A DNA stretch of 64,000 nucleotides from Inia geoffrensis (Eukaryota > Chordata > Mammalia > Artiodactyla > Iniidae). The stretch is taken from assembly GCA_036417435.1 (NCBI GenBank), contig CM070910.1:83436784-83500783 (forward strand), read 5' to 3'. A model generated the notes under the pieces. It searched no databases. It saw only the letters and a program-made list of their open reading frames with translations, and was not told the DNA's origin. Shown here piece by piece: positions 37,429-51,527 of the stretch; positions within the stretch are counted from its first letter, which is position 1, and every line of letters starts with the position of its first letter. The position numbers were made by a program, and so were the translations under genes.

Positions 37429-38772
37429 GTGACCCTCTTCCGAGGCCTTATCCTCACCCGTGCCCTAATCGAAAGCAGTACACTAACACTAACTTGTGAC
37501 CTCACACGTACGCTAAACCTTAAGCGTTGTGGTACCCTAAACTGTGCCCTAATATGTCCCCATTCCCTAACCCTAACCCTAAACCGAATTCTATCCCTGA
37601 CCCTCACCCGAAACCTTACCCTCACCCGTGCCCTAATCTTAACCAGGACACCAACACTAACTCGTGCCCTCACACGTACGCTAACCCTTAATCTTTGTCG
37701 TACCCTAAACTGTACCCTAATCCCTCCCCATTCCCTAACCCTAACCCTAACCCGAATCCTAACCCTGACCCTCACCCGAAGCCTTACCCTCACCCGTGCC
37801 CTAATCTTAACCAGGACACTAACACTAACCCTTGCCCTCACACGAAAGTTAACCCTTAAACACTGTCGTACCCTAAGCTGTACACTAATCCCTCTGCGTT
37901 CCTTAACCCTAACCCTAACCCGAATACTAACCCTGACCCTAACCCGAGGCCTTACTCTCACCCGTGCCCTAATCTTAACCAGGACACCAACACTAACGCG
38001 TGCCCTCACACGTACACTAAACCTTAAGCGTTGTCGTACCCTAAATTGTACCCTAATCCATCCCCATTCCTTAACCCTAACCCTAACTCCATCCCTAAAC
38101 CTGACCCACTTCCGATTCCCTACCCTAACCAATGCCCTAATCTTAACCAGTACACCAACACTAACTCATGCCCTCAAAGGAACGCTAGCCCTTAAGCATT
38201 GTCGTACCCTATCCTGTACCCTAAACCCTCCCCATTCCCTAACCCTAACCCTAAGCGAAACCCTGAACGTGACCCTTTTCCGAGGCCTTACCCTCATCGG
38301 TGCCGTTGTCTTAACCAGTACACCAACACTAACTCGTGCCCTCACACTTACGCTAACCCTTAAGAATTGACGTACCCTAACCTATACCCTAATCCCTCTC
38401 CATTCCCTAACCCTAACCCTAACCCGAATCCTAACCCTGACCCTCACCCGAAGCCTTACCCTCACCCGTGCCCTAATCTTAACCAGGACACCAAGACTAA
38501 CTCGTGCCCTCACACGTACGCTAACACTAAACCGCAGCGGTACCCTAACCTGTACCCTAATCCTTCCCCATTCCCTAACCCTAACCCTAACCTGAAACCT
38601 AACCATGACACTCACCCGAAACTTTACCCTCACCCGTGTCCTAATTTTAAGCAGTACATCAACACTAACCCATGCCCTCTAACGTACGCCAACCCTAAGC
38701 CATTGCCGTACCCTAACCTGTACCCTAATCAATCCCCATTGACTAACCCTAACCCTAACCCTAACCCTTAAC
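37429..38772 (+). repeat. HOR unit 30: A B C D E F G H (canonical 8-mer, 1344 bp)
   Basis: Eight types at exact 168 bp steps. Copy of unit 18 at an offset of 13,849 bp, with private changes such as TAATCGAAAGCAG in A. Confidence 0.9.
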
Positions 38773-39780
38773 GTGACCCTCTTCCGAGGCCTTACCCTCA
38801 CCCGTGCCCTAATCATAAGCAGTACACTAACACTAAGTAGTGACCTCACACGTACGCTAAACCTTAAGCCTTGTGGTGCCCTAAACTGTGCCCTAATATC
38901 TCCCCATTCCCTAACCCTAACCCTAACCCGAATTCTATCCCTGACCCTCACCCGAAACCTTACCCTCACCCGTGCCCTAAACTTAACAAGGACACCAACA
39001 CTAACTCGTGCCCTCACACGTACGCTAACCCTTAATCGTTGTCGTACCCTAAACTGTACCCTAATCCCTCCCCATTCCTTAACCCTAACCCTAACCCCAT
39101 CCCTAAACCTGACCCACTTCCGATGCCCTACCCTAACCAATGCCCTAATCTTGACCAGTACACAAACACTAACTCATGCCCTCAAACGTACGCTAACCCT
39201 TCAGCATTGTCGTACCCTATCCTGTACCCTAATCCCTCCCCATTCCCTAACACTAACCCTAAGCGAAACCCTGAACGTGACCCTTTTCCGAGGCCTTACC
39301 CTCATCGGTGCCGTTGTCTTAACCAGTACACCAACACTAACTCGTGCCCTCACACTTACACTAACCCTTAAGCATTGTCGTACCCTAACCTATACCCTAA
39401 TCCCTCTCCATTCCCTAACCCTAACCCTAACCCGAATCCTAACCCTGACCCTCACCCGAAGCCTTACCCTCACCCGTGCCCTAATCTTAACCAGGACACC
39501 AAGACTAACTCGTGCCCTCACACGTACGCTAACACTAAACCGCAGCGGTACCCTAACCTGTACCCTAATCCTTCCCCATTCCCTAACCCTAACCCTAACC
39601 TGAAACCTAACCATGACACTCACCCGAAACTTTACCCTCACCCGTGTCCTAATTTTAACCAGTACATCAACACTAACCCATGCCCTCTAACGTACGCCAA
39701 CCCTAAGCCATTGCCGTACCCTTACCTGTACCCTAATCAATCCCCATTCCCTAAATCTAACCCTAACCCTAACCCTTAAC
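38773..39780 (+). repeat. HOR unit 31: A B/D E F G H (6-mer, 1008 bp)
   Basis: Fourth copy of the unit 16 type, 13,849 bp after unit 19. A has CTAAGTAGTGACC. Confidence 0.86.
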
Positions 39781-41124
39781 GTGACCCTCTTCCGAGGCCT
39801 TACCCTCACCCGTGCCCTAATCGTAAGCAGTACACTAACACTAACTAGTGACCTCACACGTACGCAAAACCTTAAGCGTTGTGGTACCCTAAACTGTGCC
39901 CTAATATCTCCCCATTCCCTATCCCTAACCCTAACCCGAATTCTATCCTTGACACTCACCCGAAACCTTAACCTCACCCATGCCCTAATCTTAACCAGGA
40001 CACCAACACTAACTCGTGCCCTCACACGTACGCTAACCCTTAATCGTTGTCGTACCCTAAACTGTACAATAATCCCTCCCCATTCCCTAACCCTAACCCT
40101 AAACCGAATCCTAACCCTGACCCTCACCTGAAGCCTTACCCACACCCGTGCCCTAATCTTAACGAGGACACTAACACTAACCCTTGCCCTCACACGAACG
40201 CTAACCCTTAAGCACTGTCGTACCCTAAGCTGTACCCTAATCCCTCTGCATTCCTTAACCCTAACCCTAACCCGAATCCTAACCCTGACCCTCACCCGAA
40301 GCCTTACCCTCACCCGTGCCCTAATCTTAACCAGGACACCAACACTAACTCATGCCCTCACACGTACGCTAAACCTTAAGCGTTGTCGTACCCTAAATTG
40401 TACCCTAATCCCTCCCCATTCCTTAACCCTAACCCTAAACCCATCCCTAAACCTGACCCACTTCCGATTCCCTACCCTAACCAATGCCCTAATCTTAACC
40501 AGTACACAAACACTAACTCATGCCCTCAAACGTACGCTAACCCTTAAGCATTGTCGTACCCTATCCTGTACCCTAATCCCTCCCCATTCCCTAACCCTAA
40601 CCCTAAGCGAAACCCTGAACGTGACCCTTTTCCGAGGCCTTACCCTCATCGGTGCCGTTGTCTTAACCAGTAAACCAACACTAACTCGTGCCCTCACACT
40701 TACGCTAACCCTTAAGCATTGTCGTACCCTAACCTGTACCCTAATCCCTCTCCATTCTCTAACCCTAACCCTAACCCGAATCCTAACCCTGACCCTCACC
40801 CGAAGCCTTACCCTCACCCGTGCCCTAATCTTAACCAGGACACCAAGACTAACTCGTGCCCTCACACGTACGCTAACACTAAACCGCAGCGGTACCCTAA
40901 CCTGTAACCTAATCCCTCTCCATTCCCTAACCCTAACCCTAACCTGAAACCTAACCATGACACTCACCCGAAACTTTACCCTCACCCGTGTCCTAATTTT
41001 AACCAGTACATCAACACTAACCCATGCCCTCTAATGTACGCCAACCCTAAGCCATTGCCGTACCCTAACCTGTACCCTAATCAATCCCCATTCCCTAACC
41101 CTCACCCTAACCCTAACCCATAAC
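39781..41124 (+). repeat. HOR unit 32: A B C D E F G H (canonical 8-mer, 1344 bp)
   Basis: Eight types at exact 168 bp steps with the ACGCAAAACC tag in A. Unlike units 20, 24 and 28, F is followed by G with no extra C. Confidence 0.9.
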
Positions 41125-42797
41125 GTGACCCTCTTCCGAGGCCTTACCCTCACCCGTGCCCTAATCGTAAGCAGTACACTAACACTAACTAGTGACCTCA
41201 CACGTACGCTAAACCTTAAGCGTTGTGGTCCCCTAAACTGTGCCCTAATATCTCCCCATTCCCTAATGCTAACCCTAACCCGAATTCTATCCCTCACCCT
41301 CACCCGAAACCTTACCCTCACCCGTGCCCTAATCTTAACCAGGACACCAACACTAACTTGTGCCCTCACACGTACGCTAACCCTTAATCGTTGTCGTACC
41401 CTAAACTGTACCCTAATCCCTACCCATTTCCTAACCCTAACCCTAACCCGAATCCTAACCCTGACCCTCACCTGAAGCCTTACCCTCACCCGTGCCCTAA
41501 TCTTAACCAGGACACTAACACTAACCCTTGCCCTCACACGAACGCTAACCCTTAAGCACTGTCGTACCCTAAGCTGTACCCTAATCCCTCTGCATTCCTT
41601 AACCCTAACCCTAACCCGAATCCTAACCCTGACCCTCACCCGAAACCTTACCCCCACCCGTGCGCTAATCTTAACCAGGACACCAACACTAACTCGTGCC
41701 CTCACACGTACGCTAAACCTTAAGCGTTGTCGTACCCTAAATTGTACCCTAATCCCTCCCCATTCCTTAACCCTAACCCTAACCCCATCCCTAAACCTGA
41801 CCCACTTCCGATGCCCTGCCCTAACCAATGCCCTAATCTTAACCAGTACACAAACACTAACTCATGCCCTCAAACGTACGCTAACCCTTAAGCATTGTCG
41901 TACCCTATCCTGTACCCTAATCCCTCCCCATTCCCTAACCCTAACCCTAAGCGAAACCCTGAACGTGACCCTTTTCCGAGGCCTTACCCTCATCGGTGCC
42001 GTTGTCTTAACCAGTACACCAACACTAACTCGTGCCCTCACACTTACGCTAACCCTTAAGCATTGTCGTACCCTAACCTGTACCCTAATCCCTCTCCATT
42101 CCCTAACCCTAACCCTAACCCGAATAATAACCCTGACCCTCACCCGAAGCCTTACCCTCACCAGTGCCCTAATCTTAATCAGGACACCAAGACTAACTCG
42201 TGCCCTCAAACGTACGCTAACACTAAACCGCAGCGGTACCCTAACCTGTACCCTAATCCCTCTCCATTCCCTAACCCTAACCCGAATCCTAACTCTGACC
42301 CTCACCCGAAGCCTTACCCTCACCCGTGCCCTAATCTTAACCAGGACACCAACACTAACTCGTACCCTCACACGTACGCTAAACCTTAAGCGTTGTCGTA
42401 CCCTATCCTATACCCTAATCCCTCTCCATTCCCTAAACCTAACCCTAAGCGAAACCCTTAACGTGACCCTTTTCCGAGGCCTTACCCTCATCGGTGACTT
42501 TGTCTTAACCAGTACACCAACACTAACTCGGACCCTCACACTTACGCTAACCCTTAAGCATTGTCGTACCCTAACCTGTACCCTAATCCCTCTCCATTCC
42601 CTAACCCTAACCCTAACCTGAAACCTAACCATGACACTCACCCGAAACTTTACCCTCACCCGTGTCCTAATTTTAATCAGTACATCAACACTAACCCATG
42701 CCCTCTAACGTACGCTAACCCTAAGCCATTGCCGTACCCTAACCTCTACCCTAATCAATCCCCATTCCCTAACCCTAACCATAACCCTAACCTTAAC
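41125..42797 (+). repeat. HOR unit 33: A B C D E F G D/E F/G H (10-mer, 1673 bp)
   Basis: First unit of the region that carries D/E and F/G chimeras (42295-42462 and 42463-42630). G (42133-42294) is one hexamer short. H (42631-42797) is 167 bp. Confidence 0.82.
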
Positions 42798-44645
42798 GTA
42801 ACCCTATTCCGAGGCCTTACCCTCACCCGTGCCCTAATCGTAAGCAGTACACTAACACTAACTAGTGACCTCACACGTACGCTAAACCTTAAGCGTTGTG
42901 GTACCCTAAACTGTGCCCTAATATCTCCCCATTCCCTAACCCTAAACCTAACCCTTATTCTATCCCTGACCTTCACCCGAAACCTTACCCTCACCCGTGC
43001 CCTAATCTTAACCAGGACACCAGCACTAACTCGTGCCCTCACACGTACGCTAAACCTTAAGCGTTGTGGTACCCTAAACTGTGCCCTACTATCTCCCCAT
43101 TCCCTAACCCTAACCCTAAACCGAATTCTATCCCTGACCCTCACCCGAAACCTTACCCTCACCCGTGCCCTAATCTTAACCAGGACACCAACACTAACTC
43201 GTGCCCTCACACGTACGCTAAACCTTAATCGTTGTCGTACCCTAAACTGTACCCTAATCCCTCCCCATTCCCTAACCCTAACCCTAACCCGAATCCTAAC
43301 CCTGACCCTCACCTGAAGCCTTACCCTCACCCGTGCCCTAATCTTAACCAGGACATTAACACTAAACTTTGCCCTCACACGAACGCTAACCCTTAAGCAC
43401 TGTCGTACCCTAAGCTGTACCCTAATCCATCTGCATTCCTTAACCCTAACCCTAACCCGAATCCTAACCCTGACCCTCAACTGAAGCCTTACCCTCACCC
43501 GTGCCCTAATCTTAACCAGGACACCAACACTAACTCGTGCCCTCACACGTACGCTAATCCTTAAGCATTGACGTACCCTAAATTGTACCCTAATCCCTCC
43601 CCATTCCTTAACCCTAACCCTAACCCCATCCCTAAAACTGACCCACTTCCGATGCCCTACCCTAACCAATGCCCTAATCTTAACCAGTACACAAACACTA
43701 ACTCATGCCCTCAAACGTACGCTAACCCTTAAGCATTGTCGTACCCTATCCTGTACCCTAATGCCTCCCCATTCCCTAACCCTAACCCTAAGCGAAACCC
43801 TGAACGTGACCCTTTTCCGAGGCCTTACCCTCATCGGTGCCCTTGTCTTAACCAGTACACCAACACTAACTCGTGCCCTCACACTTACGCTAACCCTTAA
43901 GCATTGTTGTACCCTAACATGTACCCTAATCCCTCTCCATTCCCTAACCCTAACCCTAACCCGAATCCTAACCCTGACCCTCACCCGAAGCCTTACCCTC
44001 GCCCGTGCCCTAATCTTAACCAGGACACCAAGACTAACACGTGCCCTCAAACGTACGCTATCACTAAACCGCAGCGGTACCCTAACCTGTACCCTAATCC
44101 CTCCCCATTCCGAAACCCTAACCCTAAGCGAAACCCTGAACGTGACCGTTTTCCGAGGCCTTACCCTCATCGGTGCCCTTGTTTTAACCAGTACACCAAC
44201 ACTAACTCATGCCCTCACACTTACTCTAACACTTAAGAATTTTCGTACCCTAACCTGTACCCTAATCCCTCTGCTTTCCCGAACCCTAACCCTAACCCGA
44301 ATCCTAACCCTGACCCTCACCCGAAGCCTTACCCTCACCCGTGACCTAATCTTAACCAGGACACCAAGACTAACTCGTGCCCTCACATGTACGCTAACAC
44401 TAAACCGCAGCGGTACCCTAACCTGTACCCTAATCCCTCTCCATTCCCTAACCCTAACCCTAACCTGAAACCTAACCATGACACTCACCCGAAACTTTAC
44501 CCTCACCCGTGTCCTAATTTTAACCAGTACATCAACACTAACCCATGCCCTCTAACGTACGCTAACCCTAAGCCATTGCCGTACCCTAACCTGTACCCTA
44601 ATCAATCCCCATTCCCTAACCCTAACCCTAACCCTAACCCTTAAC
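42798..44645 (+). repeat. HOR unit 34: A A/B B C D E F G/E F G H (11-mer, 1848 bp)
   Basis: The A start reads GTAACCCTATTCC. A B-start/A-end monomer (42966-43133, GTGCCCTACTATC) follows A. G at 43974 runs into an E-type tail (CTAAGCGAAACCC), giving a second F-G pair at 44142 and 44310. Confidence 0.82.
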
Positions 44646-45652
44646 GTGACCCTCTTCCGAGGCCTTACCCTCACCCGTGCCCTAATCGTAAGCAGTACAC
44701 TAACACTAACTAGTGACCTCACACGTACGCTAAACCTTAAGTGTTGTGGTACCCTAAACTGTGCCCTAATATCTCCCCATTCCCTAACCCTAACCCTAAC
44801 ACGAATTCTATCCCTGACCCTCACCCGAAACCTTACCCTCACCCGTGCCCTAATCTTAACCAGGACACCAACACTAACTCGTGCCCTCACACGTACGCTA
44901 ACCCTTAATCGTTGTCGTACCCTAAACTGTACCATAATCCCTCCCCATTCCCTAACCCTAACCCTAACCCGAATCCTAACTCTGACCCTCACCTGAAGCC
45001 TTACCCTCACCCGTGCCCTAATCTTAACCAGGACACTAAAACTAACCCTTGCCCTCACACGAACGCTAACCCTTAAGCACTGTCATACCCTAAGCTGTAC
45101 CCTAATCCCTCTGCATTCCTTAGCACTAAACCTAACACGAATCCTAACCCTGACCCGAACCCGAAGCCTTACCCTCACCCGTGCCCTAATCTTAACCAGG
45201 ACACCAACACTAACTCGTGCCCTCACACGTACGCTAAACCTTAAGCGTTGTCGTACCCTATCCTGTACCCTAATCCCTCCCCATTCCCTAACCCTAACCC
45301 TAAGCGAAACCCTTAACGTGACCCTTTTCCGAGGCCTTACCCTCATCGGTGCCTTTGTCTTAACCAGTACACCAACACTAACTCGTGCCCTCACACTTAC
45401 GCTAACCCTTAAGCATTGTCGTACCCTAACCTGTACCCTAATCCCTCTCAATTCCCTAACCCTAAGCCTAACCTGAAACCTAACCATGACACTCACCCGA
45501 AACTTTACCCTCACCCGTGTCCTAATTTTAATCAGAACATCAACACTAACCCATGCCCTCTAACATATGCTAACCCTAAGCCATTGCCGTACCCTAACCT
45601 CTACCCTAATCAATCCCCATTCCCTAACCATAACCATAACCCTAACCTTAAC
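44646..45652 (+). repeat. HOR unit 35: A B C D/E F/G H (6-mer, 1007 bp)
   Basis: D/E at 45150 and F/G at 45318 each merge two types. H is 167 bp, with ACCATAACCATAACC in its tail. Confidence 0.84.
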
Positions 45653-46655
45653 GTGACCCTCTTCCGAGGCCTTACCCTCACCCGTGCCCTAATCGTAAGC
45701 AGTACACTAACACTAACTAGTGACATCACACGTATGCTAAACCTTAAGCGTTGTGGTACCCTAAACTGTGCCCTAATATCTCCCCATTCCCTAACCCTAA
45801 ACCTAACCCGTATTCTATCCCTGACCCTCACCCGAAACCTTACCCTCACCCGTGCCCTAATCTTAACCAGGACACCAGCACTAACTCGTGCCCTCACACG
45901 TACGCTAAACCTTAAGCGTTGTGGTACCCTAAACTGTGCCCTACTATCTCCCCATTCCCTAACCCTAACCCTAACCCGAATTCTATCCCTGACCCTCACC
46001 CGAAACCTTACCCTCACCCGTGCCCTAATCTTAACCAGGACACCAACACTAACTCGTGCCCTCACACGTACGCTAACCCTTAATCGTTGTCGTACCCTAA
46101 ACTGTACCCTAATCCCTCCCCATTCCCTAACCCTAACCCTAACCCGATTCCTAACCCTGACCCTCCCCTGAAGCCTTACCCTCACCCGTGCCCTAATCTT
46201 AACCAGGACACTAACACTAACCTTTGCCCTCACACGAACGCTAACCCTTAAGCACTGTCGTACCCTAAGCTGTACCCTAATCCATCTGCATTCCTTAACC
46301 CTAACCCTAACCCGAATCCTAACCCTGACCCTCACCTGAAGCCTTACCCTCACCCGTGCCCTAATCTTAACCAGGACACCAACACTAACTCGTGCCCTCA
46401 CACGTACGCTAAACCTTAAGCGTTGTCGTACCCTAAATTGTACCATAATCCCTCCCCATTCCTTAACCCTAACCCTAACCCCATCCCTAAAACTGACCCA
46501 CTTCCGATGCCCTACCCTAACCAATGCCCTAATCTTAACCAGTACACAAACACTAACTCATGCCCTCAAACGTACGCTAACCCTTAAGCATTGTCGTACC
46601 CTATTCTGTACCCTAATGCCTCCCCATTCCCTAACCCTAACCCTAAGCGAAACCC
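45416..46655 (+). repeat. Near-identical duplicate of about 42561-43800
   Basis: The offset is 2,855 bp. Both have F/G, the 167 bp H, A, A/B, B, C, D, E in this order, and the GTGCCCTACTATC change. A further copy of the A/B to H part lies near 52032-53374. Confidence 0.78.
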
Positions 46656-47163
46656 TGAACGTGACCCTTTTCCGAGGCCTTACCCTCATCGGTGCCCTTG
46701 TCTTAACCAGTACACCAACACTAACTCGTGCCCTCACACTTACGCTAACTCTTAAGCATTGTCGTACCCTAACATGTACCCTAATCCCTCTCCATTCCCT
46801 ACCCCTAACCCTAAACCGAATCCTAACCCTGACCCTCACCCGAAGCCTTACCCTCGCCCGTGCCCTAATCTTAACCAGGACACCAAGACTAACTCGTGCC
46901 CTCAAACGTACGCTATCACTAAACCGCAGCGGTACCCTAACCTGTACTCTAATCCCTCTCCATTCCCTAAACCTAACCCTAACCTGAAACCTAACCATGA
47001 CACTCACCCGAAACTTTACCCTCACCCGTGTCCTAATTTTAACCAGTACATCAACACTAACACATGCCCTCTAACGTACGCTAACCCTAAGCCATTGCCG
47101 TACACTAACCCTACCCTAATCAATCCCCATTCCCTAACCCTAACCCTAACCCTAACCCTTAAC
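45653..47163 (+). repeat. HOR unit 36: A A/B B C D E F G H (9-mer, 1511 bp)
   Basis: Canonical order plus one A/B monomer (45821-45988). H (46997-47163) lost one base near TACACTAACCCTACCC. Confidence 0.84.
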
Positions 47164-48337
47164 GTGACCCTCTTCCGAGGCCTTACCCTCACCCGTGCCC
47201 TAATCGTAAGCAGTACACTAACACTAACTAGTGACCTCACACGTACGCTAAACCTTAAGCGTTGTGGTACCCTAAACTGTGCCCTAATATCTCCCCATTC
47301 CCTAACCCTAACCCTAACACGAATTCTATCCCTGACCCTCACCCGAAACCTTACCCTCACCCGTGCCCTAATCTTAACCAGGACACCAACACTAACTCGT
47401 GCACTCACACGTAAGCTAACCCTTTATCGTTGTCGTACCCAAACTGTAACCTAATCCCTCCCCATTCCCTAATACTAACCCTAACCCCAATCCTAACCCT
47501 GACCCTCATCTGAAGCCTTACGCTCACCCGTGCCCTAATCTTAAACAGGACACTAACACTAACCCTTGCCCAAACACGAACGCTAACCCTTAAGCACTAT
47601 CGTACCCTAAGCTGTACCCTAATCCCTCTGCATTCCTTAACCCTAACCCTAACACGAATCATAACCCTGAACCTCACCCGAAGCCTTACCCTCACCCGTG
47701 CCCTACTCTTAACCAGGACACTAACACTAACCCTTGCCCTCACACGAACGCTAACCCTTAAGCGCTGTCGTACCCTAAGCTGTACCCTAATCCCTCTGCA
47801 TTCCTTAACACTAAACCTAACACGAATCCTAACCCTGACCCGAACCCGAAGCCTTACCCTCACCCGTGCCCTAATCTTAACCAGGACACCAACACTAACT
47901 CGTGCCCTCACACGTACGCTAAACCTTAAGCGTTATCGTACCCTAACCTGTACCCTAATCCCTCCCCATTCCCTAACCCTAACCCTAAGCGAAACCCTTA
48001 ACGTGACCCTTTTCCGAGGCCTTACCCTCATCGGTGCCTTTGTCTTAACCAGTACACCAACACTAACTCGTGCCCTCACACTTACGCTAACCCTTAAGCA
48101 TTGTCGTACCCTAACCTGTACCCTAATCCCTCTCAATTCCCTAACCCTAACCCTAACCTGAAACCTAACCATGACACTCACCCGAAACTTTACCCTCACC
48201 CGTGTCCTAATTTTAATCAGTACATCAACACTAACCCATGCCCTCTAACATACGCTAACCCTAAGCCATTGCCGTACCCTAACCTCTACCCTAATCAATC
48301 CCCATTCCCTAACCATAACCATAACCCTAACCTTAAC
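47164..48337 (+). repeat. HOR unit 37: A B C C D/E F/G H (7-mer, 1174 bp)
   Basis: Two C monomers in tandem (47499 and 47667). B (47332-47498) is 167 bp, with TACCCAAACTGTAACC. H is 167 bp. Confidence 0.83.
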
Positions 48338-49176
48338 GTGACCCTCTTCCGAGGCCTTACCCTCACCCGTTCCCTAATCTTAACCAGGACACCAACACTA
48401 ACTCGTGCCCTCACACGTACGGTAACCCTTAATCGTTGTCGTACCCTAAACTGTACCATAATCCCTCCCCATTCCCTAACCCTAACCCTAACCCGAATCC
48501 TAACTCTGACCCTCACCTGAAGCCTTACCCTCACCCGTGCCCTAATCTTAACCAGGACACTAAAACTAACCCTTGCCCTCACACGAACGCTAACCCTTAA
48601 GCACTGTCGTACCCTAAGCTGTACCCTAATCCCTCTGCATTCCTTAACACTAAACCTAACACGAATCCTAACCCTGACACGAACCCGAAGCCTTACCCTC
48701 ACCCGTGCCCTAATCTTAACCAGGACACCAACACTAACTCGTGCCCTCACACGTACGCTAAACCTTAAGCGTTGTCGTACCCTATCCTGTACCCTAATCC
48801 CTCCCCATTCCCTAACCTTAACCCTAAGCGAAACCCTAAACGTGAACCATTTCCGAGGCCTTACCCTCATCGGTGCCTTTGTCTTAACCAGTACACCAAC
48901 ACTAACTCGTGCCCTCACACTTACGCTAACCCTTAATCATTGTCGTACCCTAACCTGTACCCTAATCCCTCTCAATTCCCTAACCCTAAGCCTAACCTGA
49001 AACCTAACCATGACACTCACCCGAAACTTTACCCTCACCCGTGTCCTAATTTTAATCAGTACATCAACACTAACCCATGCCCTCTAACATACGCTAACCC
49101 TAAGCCATTGCCGTACCCTAACCTCTACCCAAATCAATCCCCATTCCCTAACCATAACCATAACCCTAACCTTAAC
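48338..49176 (+). repeat. HOR unit 38: A/B C D/E F/G H (5-mer, 839 bp)
   Basis: The first monomer starts as A (CTCTTCCGAGGCC) and continues as B (CCCTTAATCG), so it lacks ACTAGT. F/G at 48842 has a degraded start, GTGAACCATTTCC. Confidence 0.83.
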
Positions 49177-50520
49177 GTGACCCTCTTCCGAGGCCTTACC
49201 CTCACCCTTGCCCTAATCGTAAGCAGTACACTAACACTAACTAGTGACCTCACACGTACGCTAAACCTTAAGCGTTGTGGTACCCTAAACTGTGCCCTAA
49301 TATTTCCCCATTCCCTAACCCTAACCCTAACCCGAATTCTATCCCTGACCCACACCCGAAACCTTACCCTCACCCGTGCCCTAATCTTAACCAGGACACC
49401 CACACTAACTCGTGCCCTCACACGTACGCTAACCCTTAATCGTTGTCGTACCCTAAACTGTACCCTAATCCCTCCCCATTCCTTAACCCTAACCCTAACC
49501 CGAATCCTAACCCTGACCCTCACCTGAAGCCTTACCCTCACCAGTGCCCTAATCTTAACCAGGACACTAACACTAACCCTTGCCCTCACACGAACGCTAA
49601 ACCTTAAGCACTGTCGTACCCTAAGCTGTACCCTAATCCCTCTGCATTACTTAACCCTAACCCTAACACGAATCCTAAACCTGACCCTCACCCATAGCCT
49701 TACCCTCACCCATGCCCTAATCTTAACGAGGACACCAAGACTAACTCGTGCCCTCACACGTACGCTAAACCTTAAGCGTTGTCGTACCCGAAATTGTACC
49801 CTAATCCCTCCCCATTCCTTAACCCTAACCCTAACCCCATCCCTAAAACTGACCCACTTCTGATGCCCTACCCTAACCAATGCCCTAATCTTAACCAGTA
49901 CACAAAAACTAACTCATGCCCTCAAACGTACGCTAACCCTTAAGCATTGTCGTACCCTATCCTGTACCCTAATGCCTCCCCATTCCCTAACCCTAACCCT
50001 AAGCGAAACCCTGAACGTGACCCTTTTCCGAGGCCTTACCCTCATCGGTGCCCTTGTCTTAACCAGTACACCAACACTAACTCGTGCCCTCACACTTACG
50101 CTAACACTTAAGCATTGTCGTACACTAACATGTACCCTAATCCCTCTCCATTCCCTAACCCTAACCCTAACCCGAATCCTAAACCTGACCCTCACCCGAA
50201 GCCTTACCCTCACCCGTGCCCTAATCTTAACCAGGACACCAAGACTAACTCGTGCCCTCACACGTACGCTAACACTAAACCGCAGCGGTACCCTAACCTG
50301 TACCCTAATCCCTCTCCTTTCCCTAACCCTAACCCTAACCTGAAACCTAACCATGACACTCACCCGAAACTTTACCCTCACCCGTGTCCTAATTTTAATC
50401 AGTACATCAACACTAACCCATGCCCTCTAACGTACGCTAACCCTAAGCCATTGCCGTACCCTAACCTGTACCCTAATCAATCCCCATTCCCTAACCCTAA
50501 CCCTAAACCTAACCCTTAAC
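49177..50520 (+). repeat. HOR unit 39: A B C D E F G H (canonical 8-mer, 1344 bp)
   Basis: Eight types at exact 168 bp steps, standing between chimeric units. E has CACTTCTGATGCC and CCCTAATGCCTCCC. Confidence 0.9.
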
Positions 50521-51527
50521 GTGACCCTCTTCCGAGGCCTTACCCTCACCCGTGCCCTAATCGTAAGCAGTACACTAACACTAACTAGTGACCTCACACG
50601 TACGCTAAACCTCAAGCGTTGTGGTACCCTAAACTGTGCCCTAATATCTCCCCATTCCCTAACCCTAAACCTAACCCATATTCTATCCCTGACCGCCACC
50701 CGAAACCTTACCCTCACCCGTGCCCTAATCTTAACCAGGACACCAACACTAACTCGTGCCCTCACACGTACGCTAACCCTTAATCGTTGTCGTACCCTAA
50801 ACTGTACCATAATCCCTCCCCATTCCCTAACCCTAACCCTAACCCGAATTCTAACTCTGACCCTCACCTGAAGCCTTACCCTCACCCGTGCCCTAATCTT
50901 AACCAGGACACTAAAACTAACCCTTGCCCTCACACGAATGCTAACCCTTAAGCACTGTCGTACCCTAAGCTGTACCCTAAGCCCTCTGCATTCCTTAACA
51001 CTAAACCTAACACGAATCCTAACCCTGACCCGAACCAGAAGCCTTACCCTCACCCGTGCCCTAATCTTAAGCAGGACACCAACACTAACTCGTGCCCTCA
51101 CACGTACGCTAAACCTTAAGCGTTGTCGTACTCTAACCTGTACCCTAATCCCTCCCCATTCCCTAACCCTAACCCTAAGCGAAACCCTTAACGTGACCCT
51201 TTTCCGAGGCCTTACCCTCATCGGTGCCTTTGTCTTAACCAGTACACCAATACTAACTCGTGCCCTCACACTTACGCTAACCCTTAAGCATTGTCGTACC
51301 CTAACCTGTACCCTAATCCCTCTCAATTCCCTAACCCTAACCCTAACCTGAAACCTAACCATGACACTCACCCGAAACTTTACCCTCACCCGTGTCCTAA
51401 TTTTAATCAGTACATCAACACTAACCCATGCCCTCTAACATACGCTAACCCTAAGCCATTGCCGAACCCTAACCTCTACCCTAATCAATCCCCATTCCCT
51501 AACCATAACCATAACCCTAACCTTAAC
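50521..51527 (+). repeat. HOR unit 40: A B C D/E F/G H (6-mer, 1007 bp)
   Basis: Same order as unit 35. D/E at 51025 and F/G at 51193. H 51361-51527 is 167 bp. Confidence 0.84.

Larger units (their letters stand above)
37429..40620 (+). repeat. Near-identical duplicate of about 23580-26771
   Basis: The offset is 13,849 bp over about 19 monomers: a canonical 8-mer, the B/D 6-mer and the first six monomers of the next unit. Confidence 0.8.
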
